64,000 nucleotides of DNA from Anagrus nilaparvatae (lineage: Eukaryota; Arthropoda; Insecta; Hymenoptera; Mymaridae), in NCBI GenBank assembly GCA_022575985.1, contig JAKSXM010000132.1, positions 8,308,001 through 8,372,000 of the forward strand. Reading direction: 5' to 3'. Positions 22,413 through 33,229 of this stretch are shown piece after piece. The position numbers and the translations under genes were made by a program. The notes under the pieces are model-generated. The model saw only the letters and a program-made list of their open reading frames with translations. It was not told where the DNA came from and made no database searches. The stretch's first letter is position 1, and the number at the start of each line of letters is the position of its first letter.

Positions 22413-22967
22413 AGTTGATGATGATTTTGTCAGATTTATCCGCTGTTGAGAGTCTTATTTTCATTGCTACTTAATCTTGGTCTTTTTGAAGAATTTATCG
22501 GTCTTGTTACTGAAGATAATTCTACATATTTTATTTTATATTTATTTTTAGCATTAAAACCATCAACATCTGTATTATAAATATAACCGTCAGCTTTTGA
22601 TTTGGGTTTTCGTCATAGTGCAAGAACATTAAATTTAAGTGCTTGTTATTTTTGGTTCTTTCGAAGCGGTTCATCATAGTAATACATTTCCCACACACTG
22701 GGAATGAATCGGTTGCGCGAGAGAACAAATCGTAGTCGTCGCGCGCCACTAATATTTGTTTTCTCGAGCAACAAATTTTGTCGTCTCAGACGCCGAAAAT
22801 GTTTGGTCTCGAGGTGCAGCGCGCGCAACTGCCCCGAGTAATCATATACTGTACATATTTTATAAGCATGTGCTATATGTATATTATGTATTTTATGTAC
22901 TTTTAATAAAAAAATAATTAATTATGTGATAGATAGTTTTAAATATTATTATTTTAAAAGAAGATTT

Positions 22968-23212
22968 AGAAATTGAGAGTTTTTTTAAAAAGCATAATCA
23001 ATACAAAGAATTTTATACGTGCATGAGTATGCAAATGTTTGTATAATTCTCATTTTTCATGTAAATAAAGTGAAAAAAATAAATTCGTTATGTTTATTAT
23101 TAAAAATTATATTTAAAAATTAAAAATACAAACATTTGCATACTCATGCACGTATAAAATTCTTTGTATTGATTATGCCTTTTAAAAAAACTCAATTATT
23201 TCTTCAAAATAA
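22968..23212. repeat. Internal palindrome of the foldback-like element
   Basis: About 80-bp arms: TTTTATACGTGCATGAGTAT on the left and ATACTCATGCACGTATAAAA on the right, extending through CAATACAAAGAAT on both sides, with an AT-rich loop. Confidence 0.7.
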
Positions 23213-23756
23213 AATACTCACCCTTAGGGCGTGAGTGAATTCTGACTTAGGATTTGCATTTATTTCACAATAAAATATAATTTAGTAATTTTTTATATTT
23301 TACTTTTGCACAAAGTAAACTATTTTCCCTTTTGGGCGGTTTCCAGGAAAGCTAATGTCGATGGGGCGATTTGTAAGCATCACTTCAGATTCGTTTTGAG
23401 CACTACAAAAATCATAGCATATAGGTAGTTTAATTTTTAAATTTTGCACAAAGTAAAATATTCAACCTCTGGGGTAGCTTCGAGGGTAGTTAAGGTATCA
23501 GGGGCCAAATTTAAGCGTAATGGGTAAATTCTGACTTCAGATTCGTTTTTAGAACATCAAAAGACGTAACTTGTATACTCTTATCTTTATTTTTTGCGCA
23601 AAGTAACGTATTCGCCCTATGAGGCGGCAAAGAGGCTAGCTGGGATAGCTGGGGCAAAATCTAAAGGAGATGGGTAAATTATGACGTTATTATTTACACG
23701 CAATTTAAAATAACCCTTCATAATTATACCTATATTTTTTATTAAAACGTACAACA

Positions 23757-24748
23757 AAGTAATAAATAAATAATTTATTAAATAAGTAAACAACTGCTAT
23801 AGGTACTTAATTAATGTAATGTATAAACCAGGAAATGAAAATTATCAATTGAACGCCTTAAAACTGACAGTAACTATCGCTTTTCTAACCAGATATCATG
23901 TTTCATTGTCATAGTATGAAACGCTACTTTAAAATTTAATAGTTGCAAGTCAAGTTTGAATTACTAAGACAAAATATTATTTTTCGGATGTTTAAAGGAG
24001 GTATAAGTGCTGAGCAATTACAAAATAGATTAGGTTTAAATTACACAGACTTGATGTTTTTAATGTATTAATAATACTGTCAAAATTTTATACCTTTTAC
24101 GATAAGAAATTAATAAAAACATTTAACATGGAAATCAAATGGCGGAAGCCAAAAAAACGTACATATTTTAAGATTTATCGTAAATCACAAAAAAGAATTT
24201 CAGGAAACTCATTGAACTAAGAAAAAAATTAATTAGGAATATTTAAAAAAAAAGTTTATGATGTTTTAAACCTTTTAAGAATATTAATTAATAAAATAAA
24301 TATAGAAAATAACAATCTCGACATATATCATGTTACCTTTGTAGTGCACATGCTTGGCGCTTATTTAAATAATATGAAAACGGAGCATTTAATATAAAAA
24401 AATGTAAATACAAAGAAAACTATTTGAATATTTATTAAAATTAAATTATTTGTCTTATTATTATTTTAAAAGGTAATTTTCTAATACATGAAAATTTATA
24501 TTAAATTACGTATAGGGAACTTTAAAATCTTTAAAATAACTAAAATGACTAGGCTACTTACTCTTAAACTTCGTTAAATAAAATTAAAAAATCATTATTT
24601 TATAATATAACCACAACGTTTTGTTGGTATATACCACCAACCTCGTTAGATAAAACGCTTATAAAAAACTTTCAAGAAATCCTCCTAATATTGATGCTCC
24701 TCTAGAATTTTGGCTTTAAAATCACGATAAAATTATTCATTCTACAGA
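23757..24748. other. 5' block of receptor copy 5
   Basis: The module TAGGTACTTAATTAATGTAA, AAACCAGGAAATGAAAA, AAACTGACAGTAACT and GAAACGCTACTTTAAA lies at 23798-23937. The proximal part (24600-24748) matches that of copy 3 and ends in CATTCTACAG before AATG. No gene lies between. Confidence 0.55.
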
Positions 24749-27700
24749 ATGAAGTTTATATGTTTGACATTCCTTACAACTTTATCTGCAGCAGTAATAT
24801 TTGTGACTTCTTGTAGTTTTGAAAAATTAATCTGCAAGCTCTTGAAACAAGTCGAACCAAATCAAGTTACGTTATATTTGAATTTAAAAAATGCAAGTAA
24901 AAACAACTGCAATTATCATGAACTCTTTCAGCAGCTTTTAAATCAAGTTCCAACCAGTACTGTGGATTTGAGTAATCACCAAGCATTTTTAGTGTCTAAA
25001 CTAGCGATTTACATGTAATCGCTATTCAAAAAGGCAAACAAGAAAACTTTCTAGAATTACTCGATACAGCACTACATTTGATTCTTGACTCTTCATTTTA
25101 TTTAACATTAACTAAAATTTTACTAATATTAAATCAATTCATGGATTCCCAGGAATTAACTAACAAAATTTATTCGATAGTCGATAGTTACAATTTTTTG
25201 GATTTCACAATTTTACAATGCAAGAACCAAAATTCCTCCATTATTTATCATCAACTTTTCTTGAATAAAACAACTAAAAATTATTTTAACGAAACTTCAA
25301 ATTTGCTATTTTATCCCAATAATTTTAATACCACTGGCTATCATTTGATTGGCGGAGTTTTCGAACATTTTTGGCTTGAAACTGATAATATTCAAATAAT
25401 GAATTATTCTTCTGACACGGATTGGAACTCTATAATATTTCAAAAGAAATTTTTTGATTTATTTTCTGAAAAATTAAATTTTAATAAAAATATAACATTA
25501 ATGAATAAGAAAAAATTAATTCGTGATATTATGCAAAAAATTAAAATTGATTATTGCTTAAATGTGATACCTTTTTTTTCTGCTGGTAATTTTCGTAATG
25601 TTTACTTATTAGAAACTTATAAATTTATATTTTTGTTACCAGTAATAAGCGAAAAAAATGTTTTATTTTCTTTTAACACTTTATATTCTATTTTGACATT
25701 AATTGGTGTCATAGCTTTGGTTAAGGGTCGTTTTACCTAAACTTTTTTTTGATAACCGAATTTTTTTTTTTTCTATTAATAACTTTATATATGTCTCGAG
25801 AGTATGTAAAAAAAATTTATTTTTAAATCTTCCCCTCTAAGTATATTTTTTTGCCTGTTTTGCCGGCGCCGTCAAACGTGTTTTTGATAAAACTTAACGG
25901 TATGGCTCTAATATTTTTTTACATATCTTCTAACTACTGTTAAATAGTTAGAAATCATGTCGGAACTGGTCACTGATAGAAATTATGAGCAAATTTTGCT
26001 AATATTCGCGATGGTTTATGACTCCAAATTTAGCCGTGCCAAAATGGTAAAAAATAGCAAATCGGCCCAGCAGCAGGGGTAAAATCAGCTACAAATTCAG
26101 TATGAAAACCAGAAGGATAGTTTTATGGCTCAAAAATCACTGATAACTTATAAGTCTACTTAAATATACAAAAAAAAAATTTTTTGTTAAATTTTTAAGA
26201 AAAAAAAATATTTACTCTTATTTAGAAAACTATGTTTTTACACCTTCTAATTAAGATTTCTCTAAAACTATTTGACCGATTTTTATTTTTTTGGTCTAAT
26301 TTTATTTGTTGTAAGTTCCTTTACGCAATAAAAAAAAAATAATAATAATTTAATGATTAAAAGTACCGAAAAAATTATTCCAAAACTTCAAAGTCGTTTT
26401 ACTCGAAACAACGTCTGTAAAACCCTGTACTCGATTGCGCGATAACTTCTGCACCGATTTTCTTTAAATTTACTAAGCAACTTAATAAATGCACTAATTT
26501 CGGGATGTCGTCGAGTTTTTTTTTTTTTATGTTCTGAAAAAATTTTTACAGCTGCTTTTGCCCGAAAATTATAGGCTTTTTTTTCATTTTAACTTTGCGT
26601 AGCCGCCATTTTGTTCGTAATTAATTTTTTTGAAAAAACTCGACGACATCCCGAAATTACGGGTTTCCAGTCTTACCAATTTTTTTTTCGTACGTTTTAG
26701 ATTATCCTAAGTCAAGATATCAAGTACACAGTTTTGAATTTTTTTTTTTCAGAGACGCAAGTTCACCTCTCTTACGCAAAACTGACGTCACAAAAAACAA
26801 AAAAAAATTTTTTTTTTTAATTTTTAATATATTTGTAAACTATAAAAAAAATTTGATTCAAATATCTCTATCCGTTATTTCACAATCCTACCTTAAAAAT
26901 CAGCTAAAATATCGACATATTTAGGTAAAACGACCCTTAAACTACTTTGCTATTTGTATAAATATCAATGGGCCGCAATTGATATTTATCGTTTGATGAT
27001 TGGAATCCTCGTTGATAATATAAAATTACGTAACTTGGCATCAAAATTAATGTATTCAATATTGATTTTAATTCCGATATTTTTTTTATCAGACATTATT
27101 TCTGGTTTGACCAGCATCAAATTTGAATTGAATGAAAATTTTACTATTCATTCATATGATGACATAATAAAAAGTAATATTCAAGTTACTCTAGTGCTAT
27201 CTTATGAGCAAATATTTGAGTTACTAAAAAAATTAGCGCCAGATACATTAAAAAATATTTTAATCATTAGTAAAATATCGACTGGAAACTATTCATTCGG
27301 TTATGATAAAATTTTTGTGACCCTGGAAAATGATGCTGAATATTTTTTAAATAAATATCATGTTCAAGATAAAGAGAAAATAAAATATAAAATTAGTGAT
27401 TTAAATATTTATCAAGGTTCCTACATTTTATATTTTGAAAATCATTCTCCATTGAGAAACAAATATGACGAACTTTACGTGAAAGTTATTGAAGCTGGTT
27501 TTAATGTAAAATGGAGATCTGATTACGATAACGCTAATAAAGTTGATAAGAGGATAGGATTTACAAAACTCAACAATGAAAATGATGCTTTAATATATGT
27601 TGTGAATTTTGTCATCGTTGCAGAGATAGTTTTTGGGCTAATTTTACTGATTTTGGAATTATTTTGGCATTATTGGTCGTCGAAAAAACCTCGACAGAAT

Positions 27701-27760
27701 AAAGTTAATTCTTGGATGATAAAAAAAAGAAACTTAAATATTGTGGTATATCCATGTTTG
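24749..27760 (+). pseudogene. Divergent ionotropic receptor, copy 5 (deletion plus TTAA element)
   Basis: The N-terminus is well kept (MKFICLTFLTTLSAAV, then LEPNQ-like text), but a net deletion of about 31 bp at 25005-25015 shifts the frame. Receptor sequence resumes at 25030 and runs through the N-terminal domain, S1 and TM1 to LIGVIALVK. There a 1212-bp element (25725-26936) interrupts the gene. It resumes at 26941 with the pore loop (WAAIDIYRLMIGILVD), TM2, S2 (PLRNKYDELYVKVIEAGF) and TM3. The tail diverges after NSWMIKKRNLNI and runs into a (TGTAAA)n microsatellite at 27762. Two independent lesions make it a clear pseudogene, yet the second half has no internal stop, so the decay is recent. 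Confidence 0.87.
25725..26936. mobile_element. TTAA-flanked (piggyBac-type) non-autonomous element, 1212 bp
   Basis: The inverted ends GGGTCGTTTTACCTAA and its complement are flanked on both sides by TTAA (25721-25724 and 26937-26940), the specific target of piggyBac transposases. The intact copies have a single TTAA or TTAAA at the same codon (GGTTAAA in TM1), which is the empty site. The inside is AT-rich without an ORF. Confidence 0.85.
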
Positions 27761-27761
27761 A

Positions 27762-27970
27762 AATGTAAATGTAAATGTAAATGTAAATATTCTTTATTTT
27801 GCAATTGAACAAAAATACAGTCATAAAATATACATCATATAGTAAATAATAGATAATCAACATAAATAATTTTTAATAAGTATAAAATATACGTAATAAC
27901 ATTTAAAATTTTGAATAATAAATTAAAATAAAGTAAATTAGATACTAAATGCTTATGTTCTAAATATGAT
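27762..27970. repeat. (TGTAAA)n microsatellite and AT-rich DNA
   Basis: Four to five units of TGTAAA follow the end of copy 5. Read on the - strand this may be the simple-repeat tail of the LINE whose coding end is at 28661-29045. Confidence 0.45.
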
Positions 27971-28503
27971 TTAAGGACTTATGACCCCAATTGGAAAAAA
28001 AAAGCAAATATCCACATTACCGACGTTATTTTTTAAAAATAATTTGCAGTTTAAAATAAAATTAGTTGTATAAATATTAAAAAATGTGTTTATTATGTAA
28101 TATTATTGCAAAAAAAATTATTTTAATTTTATAAATTATGAAAAAACATTATTATTTTAGGTTATGGTACTTGCTAAAAATTGGTTTTCACTGAATAATT
28201 AATGATTGAATGTGGTAACTTAGATAAAATAAATTGGAAATATAATCTTTGACAATTTATTTATCATATAAAATAAGTTTCATCTCCCTGTGTCATCATT
28301 ATCATACTTTTTGTAAGCTCCAAATATGAATTTCCATAAGAGCAATGTTAAACTGCCTACTTTTAATTTGCAATAAAAAGATAATTAATGTGGTAATAGA
28401 TAAAAAACCAAGTTCAATTCAACTTTAAAAATCTTTAGCTTTAATAATTTTCCTGTTTCATTCAGTTCTGTCATCATTTCCAATTAGGGTCATAACTCCT
28501 TAA
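27971..28503. mobile_element. Miniature inverted-repeat element, 533 bp
   Basis: The ends TTAAGGACTTATGACCCCAA and its near complement (TTAGGGTCATAACTCCTTAA) extend about 27 bp, including the TTGGAAA/TTTCCAA step. No ORF is present. TTAA at the very ends could be part of the ends or a target duplication. Confidence 0.65.
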
Positions 28504-28660
28504 TAGTATACTATAAGTATCACAGTCGATTTAATTGCATATGCATGGTAAAGTCAGTCTTATATTGATTAAAAAAAAAAAAGTAAAATGCTTTAAAATA
28601 AAATAGAATAATAGGAATTTGTCTTGCAACGAGAAGTGACAAGACATTCTTAGACTAATG

Positions 28661-29045
28661 TTAAGGATCAAGTGTAAAAAGATATTTATATACAGCAGCT
28701 TTAAATGAATTAAGAGATGGAAGAAACCTAATTTCTGCTGGTAGGGAGTTCCAAAGCCTGGCCCCTTTGTACCGAAAGGTGTTAGTACCACAGTTTTTCG
28801 TGTTAGGTATGGTGATTTCCTTTGAGCGCAAACCACCCCTTGCATTTTCTTTAGGAGTATACTTGATGAAAGATTCTCTCAAGTATAAGGGCTGATGTAA
28901 CCGTAGGATTTTGTAAATGATTATGGCCAAAAAGTAATGCCTGCGTGAGTCAGTGCATAACCATCCTAACTTGCGTCTAAAAGGGGTTATGTACTCGTCT
29001 TTGCGTATGCCATAAATATACCTCAGTCCAGAATTGCACAGAAAT
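28661..29045 (-). mobile_element. LINE C-terminal fragment, antisense
   Basis: The - strand encodes about 125 residues of the same C-terminal region as the LINE at 20118-20603: GLRYIYGIRKDEYITPFRRK, LGWLCTDSRRHYFLAIIIYK, GARLWNSLPAEIRFLPSLNS. The sequence differs enough to be another LINE subfamily. The homology to the IR block (TGTTAAATGTTGCATATCAAG, also at 33833) begins at its 5' edge, so the junction is near 29045. The reverse transcriptase part is absent. Confidence 0.8.
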
Positions 29046-30730
29046 GTTAAATGTTGCATATCAAGTTAATTAATTATTAAGTACATTAAGGTAAGAAATT
29101 TAAAATTGAAATTAAATTTATCTCAATAAATAAATATTTAGATTAACTTACATAAGATCTTGCAAATGTTTCTGTTTAGTGAACCCTTTATAGGTGGTTA
29201 AAATTTTCCAATGAGAATTTGCATTTTTTGATAGCTGAGCATAAATTTAATTTAATTGCTTGTGAGCTGTAGGGAATTAGTTTAGGTTTTCAAATTTTTT
29301 TCTTGTGAACAAATAGACCATTTCTGGTAAAAATAAATTTGGTATACAAAATTTGTAAACGTAAAAAACCAACATAAATGTCGAAAAAAATTCCAAAACC
29401 AACTTAACCCATTAACGCCTAATCAACAAATCCAAGCCATTTGAACATTTCTTAATAAAAGAATGGTTATTTTGGACTGCTAATATGCAATTTTGGCTAC
29501 ATTTTGCATTTCTGAATTAGGTTTTTATTTACTACGCCTAGAAAATAAGATTTATTGTCCTAAATATTGAGTCAATTTGGAACGAACAAAAATATAATTA
29601 TTTAAAATTTACCCCATGTTTAAAGGGGTGAAATTTTATTTTCCAGGAGTTGATCGTAAAACCAAACTTTAGAAATAAAAATAGTGTGCTGAAATACCAA
29701 CTGTAAAATAATTTTAAGCCAAAATAATTTATTTTTCTTTTGGACTATAAATCCATCCCGCTGCCCCATTGATAGGGTTGAAGATAATAAATTGATATAA
29801 ATTTATTTTGATTACTCTTGTAACTGGTTTAGTTAATAGATTACTAAAAAATTTTCAAATTTTTGTTTAAAAAAAAAAATTTCCAAAAAACGAAATTTAG
29901 GTTTAAATTTGGCAGATTTGTACCTGTAGGACTAAAAATTTGAGGAAGTTCATATTTCACGTGCATAAAAGTTTACCTGAAACGAGCCAAATCGAGGATT
30001 TGATCTGCAGCAACCTGACTTCTGAAATGGGATGACTCATATTAAACTCTATATTATAATGATGCATTTTGTATGTTACAATAATTTGTATATTTTATCA
30101 TTATTATTAATAGTTAAGATGGATATTTATAGAATAGGTAAAGATACCAGTTTATAATTACTCCAGTTAATATTTTTCTTACTTATGTTTGATGATATTA
30201 TCTGTAAAATAATTAAAAACAATAAAAAAATATTTTTTACTTTATTACTTAACTTTTTATGACAGGGTACTTATGTTTTTGCAGATCAAATTATGCTATT
30301 TTTATTAAAAATTTTAATTTCGTAAGCAACTAGGTACCCAGTTAATATAATGCATAAGCCAGGAAATGATAAGACGCAATTAACACAAATATATTGCACT
30401 ATAAAACTGACAGTAATTTTTGCTTCTAAAGTCACATAACGTATTGCCATGCTATGGAGTGTTACTTTAAATTTCAAAAATGGCATATCAAATTTAAATT
30501 TGGAACTCTTATGGCATTAAACAGCATGGCTGGTGACAGGACTATAGACGATGGCCATGGTGTAAGAGACTGCGATTGAGTTGAAGTTAATTAGAAACTA
30601 TATCACTGTAACATAAAAATTGAAGTCAACCAACAGCGTTTACAAGACACTTTCAGTCTTTTAAAATTATAATTTTTGACGAAATGCTTTTAAAATTACG
30701 GTTTAATCATTTAATTATTAATTTTACAGA
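29046..30730. other. 5' block of receptor copy 6
   Basis: A long non-coding flank. 29046-29575 is repeated at 33838-34285 and 29815-30480 at 43796-44475. It contains CCTAGAAAATAAGATTTA, GATCTGCAGCAACCT, AAGATGGATATTTATAGAAT and the TACCCAGTTAATATAATGCA module. The last 50 bp before the ATG match copy 7, ending in TTAATTTTACAG. No coding sequence was found. Confidence 0.6.
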
Positions 30731-32623
30731 ATGCAGTTTGCACATTTGACTTTTCTTATAACATTATCTGCAGCAGTAATATTTGTGACTTCTTGTAGTT
30801 TTGAAAAATTAATCTGCAAGCTCTTAAAAGAAGTCAGACCAAATAAAGTTACGTTATATTTGAATTTAAAAAATGCAAGTAAAAACAACTACAATTATCG
30901 TGAAAGCACTCAGCATTTTATAAAAAATGTACCAACCAGCATTGTAGATTTAACTAACCACCAACCATTTTTGGTACCTAAACCGAATGTTATTGAATAC
31001 AATAAAAATATTACAGCAGATTTACACGTGATTGCTGTTCAAGAAGACAAGCAAGAAAAGTTCCTAGAATTACTTGATACGGCACTACATTTGATTCTTG
31101 ACTCTTCATTTTATTTAACGTTAACTAAAATTTTACTATTATTAAATCAATTCCCCGTTTCCCTGGAATTAACTAACAAAATTTATTCGTTAGTTGATAG
31201 TTACAATTTTTTGGATTTCACAATTTTACAATACAAGAATCCAAATTCCTCAATTATTCATCATCAACTTTTCTCAAACAATACAGCTATTCATTATTTT
31301 AACGCAACTTTAAATTTGCTATTTTATCCCAGTAATTTTAATACCACTGACTATCATTTGATTGGTGGAGTTTTCGAACATTTTTGGCTTAAAACTGATA
31401 ATATTCAAATAATGAATTATTCTTCTGACACAGATTGGTACTCTATAATATTTCAAATGAAATTTTTTCATTTATTTTCTGAAAAACTAAATTTTACAAA
31501 AAATATAACATTACTGGATAAGAAAAAATTAATTCGTGAAATTATGCAAGAAATTAAAATTGATTATTGCTTAAATATGATACCATTTTTTCCTTCTGGT
31601 AATTTTCGTAATGTTTACTTATTAGAAACTTATAAATTTGTATTTTTGGTACCAGTAATGAGCGAAAAAAATGTTTCATTTTCTTTTAACATTTTATATT
31701 CTATTTTGACTTTAATTGGTATCATAGCTTTGGTTAAACTACTTTGCTATTTGTATAAAAATCAATGGTCTGCAATTGACATTTATTGCTTGATGATTGG
31801 AATTCTTGTTGATAATATAAAATTACGTAACTTGGCATCAAAATTAATGTATTCAATATTGATTTTAATTCCCATATTTTTTTTGTCTGATATTATTTCT
31901 GGTTTAACCAGCATCAAATTTGAGGTGAATGAAAATTTTACTGTTCATTCGTATGATGATATAATTAAAAATAGTATTAAAGTTTTCATAGTATCATCTT
32001 ATCAGCAAATATTCGGATTGCTAACAAATGATATACCAAATATATTACAAAATATTTCTAGAACCAGTTATTTTGAAAATGAAAATTATTCATTTGGTTA
32101 TGATAAAATTTTTGTGACCCTGGAAAATGAAGCTGAATATTTTTTAAATAAATATCGTGTTCAAGATACGTTTGAGCAAATAAAATATAAAATTAGTGAT
32201 TTAAATATTTATCAAGGTTCGTATATTTTATTTTTTGAAAATAATTCTCCATTGAGAAACAAATACGACGAACTTTACGCGACAGTTATCGAATCTGGTT
32301 TGTATATAAAATGGAGATCTGATTACGATAACGCTAATAAAGTTGATAAGAAGACAGAATTGACAAAACTCGATAATGATAATAATGCTTTAATGTACGT
32401 TGTAATCTTTGTCATCGTTGCTGAGATAGTTTTTGGAATAATTTTACTAATTTTTGAATTATTCTGGCATTATTGGTCGTCGAAAAAACCACAACAGTTT
32501 AAAGTTAAAACTTGGGTAGGGAAAAATAATTCCCTACTTTTCTGTAAAAGGCAGAATAAGAATAAATTGAAAATAAGGAAATTAAATATTTCTACACGTC
32601 CCTTTTTTAAGATGAATAAATAA
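30731..32623 (+). CDS. Divergent ionotropic receptor, copy 6 (intact, 630 residues)
   Basis: Full-length member of the array. It has a signal peptide (MQFAHLTFLITLSAAVIFVT, cut near SC) and an N-terminal domain to about 190. S1 includes LLFYPSNFNTTDYHLIGGVF. TM1 is at about 318-342 (LYSILTLIGIIALVKLL), the pore-loop region at 346-362 after KNQWSAIDIY, and TM2 at about 371-396. S2 has NIYQGSYILFFENNSPLRNK and WRSDYDNANKVDKK, TM3 is at about 552-582, and the tail is basic. Its S1 half resembles copies 2 and 5 while copy 4's S1 resembles copy 1, so the copies look like mosaics. As an insect IR it would be a ligand-gated channel in a sensory membrane, and the ligand cannot be read from sequence. 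The ATG follows TTTTACAGA, so the coding exon may be preceded by a spliced 5' non-coding exon. A palindromic repeat lies just after the stop. Confidence 0.88.
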   Translation: MQFAHLTFLITLSAAVIFVTSCSFEKLICKLLKEVRPNKVTLYLNLKNASKNNYNYRESTQHFIKNVPTSIVDLTNHQPFLVPKPNVIEYNKNITADLHVIAVQEDKQEKFLELLDTALHLILDSSFYLTLTKILLLLNQFPVSLELTNKIYSLVDSYNFLDFTILQYKNPNSSIIHHQLFSNNTAIHYFNATLNLLFYPSNFNTTDYHLIGGVFEHFWLKTDNIQIMNYSSDTDWYSIIFQMKFFHLFSEKLNFTKNITLLDKKKLIREIMQEIKIDYCLNMIPFFPSGNFRNVYLLETYKFVFLVPVMSEKNVSFSFNILYSILTLIGIIALVKLLCYLYKNQWSAIDIYCLMIGILVDNIKLRNLASKLMYSILILIPIFFLSDIISGLTSIKFEVNENFTVHSYDDIIKNSIKVFIVSSYQQIFGLLTNDIPNILQNISRTSYFENENYSFGYDKIFVTLENEAEYFLNKYRVQDTFEQIKYKISDLNIYQGSYILFFENNSPLRNKYDELYATVIESGLYIKWRSDYDNANKVDKKTELTKLDNDNNALMYVVIFVIVAEIVFGIILLIFELFWHYWSSKKPQQFKVKTWVGKNNSLLFCKRQNKNKLKIRKLNISTRPFFKMNK

Positions 32624-32631
32624 TTGACTTT

Positions 32632-33195
32632 TTTTGTACTGCGGCCCGAAAGTACGTATTTTCCGGACGCTGTGCGTCCGGCAAAGACGTCTCTTCTCGC
32701 CACAGTCGCAAAAAAATTTTGTACAATCCTCGGCCATAAACAAAGAATGACCCAAATCGCAGTTTACCATCCTCGGCTTCGCCTCGGAAGGTAATTTACG
32801 TGCGATTTGGGCCGTTCTTTATTTTTCTGGCCTAGGACCGTAATATACTATTTCTGTACTGCGGCCCGAAAGTACGTATTTCCCGGACGCTGCGCGTCCG
32901 GCAAAGACGTGTTTTCTCGCCACAGCCGCAGAAAAATGTTGTACTCGGTGATTCCGAGCGGGACGTGTTGTTGTTTTTCAAAGCGGTGACGTTATTTGTC
33001 GATGCTTGGATCTGTGCCTGCTATTGGCCGTCGAAAAGCAAACAATACATCTCGCTCGGAATCACCGTGTACAACCCTCGGCCATAAACAAAAAATTACA
33101 TAAATCGCAGTTTACCATCCTCGGCTTCGCCTCGGATTGCAATTTACGTGCGATTTGGCCCATTCTTTATTTTTCTGGCCTAGGATCGTAATATA
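32632..33195. repeat. Palindromic repeat P, copies 2 and 3 in tandem
   Basis: Two direct copies start at GTACTGCGGCCCGAAAGTAC (about 32636 and 32856). Each has GGACGCTGCGCGTCC-type palindromes, a TCTCGCCACAG step, CAAATCGCAGTTTACCATCC, CTCGGCTTCGCCTCGG, ATTTACGTGCGATTTG and a GTAATATACT end. The second copy is enlarged by a nested 123-bp element. Several short open frames cross this GC-richer unit and are not genes. Confidence 0.75.
32945..33067. mobile_element. 123-bp miniature element nested in repeat P
   Basis: The inverted ends CGGTGATTCCGAGCG and CGCTCGGAATCACCG are flanked by TGTAC on both sides (5-bp duplication). The neighbouring copy has the empty site TTTTGTACAATCCTCGG at about 32717. 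Confidence 0.8.
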
Positions 33196-33229
33196 CTTTA
33201 ACTATTTTTACAGAAAAATATTTAATTAT

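Larger units (their letters stand above)
21775..23690. mobile_element. Foldback-like element with arms made of ~150-bp tandem units
   Basis: The left arm (21775-22140) has two and a half direct units containing GAATCTGAAG, TTACCC, GATTTTGCCCCAGCTACCCC and a CTTTGTACAAA-like piece. The right arm (23210-23690) has about three units of the same text in the opposite orientation (TTTTGCACAAAGTAAA, GATAGCTGGGGCAAAATCTA, CTTCAGATTCGTTT). Long inverted arms built of tandem repeats are the hallmark of foldback (FB/Galileo-type) transposons. The site is filled relative to 13605-13650, where TTATTATTTACACGC is continuous. The core contains a broken acidic ORF and a second palindrome. No transposase was recognised. 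Confidence 0.65.

Noticed and set aside
25725..26936. The insert in copy 5 as an intron
   Set aside because: Its ends are GGG..CCC with TTAA duplications, not GT..AG, and paralogues have an uninterrupted coding sequence here.
32470..33191. Several 60-77 codon frames on both strands after copy 6
   Set aside because: They read through GC-richer palindromic repeat P and recur wherever the repeat does.
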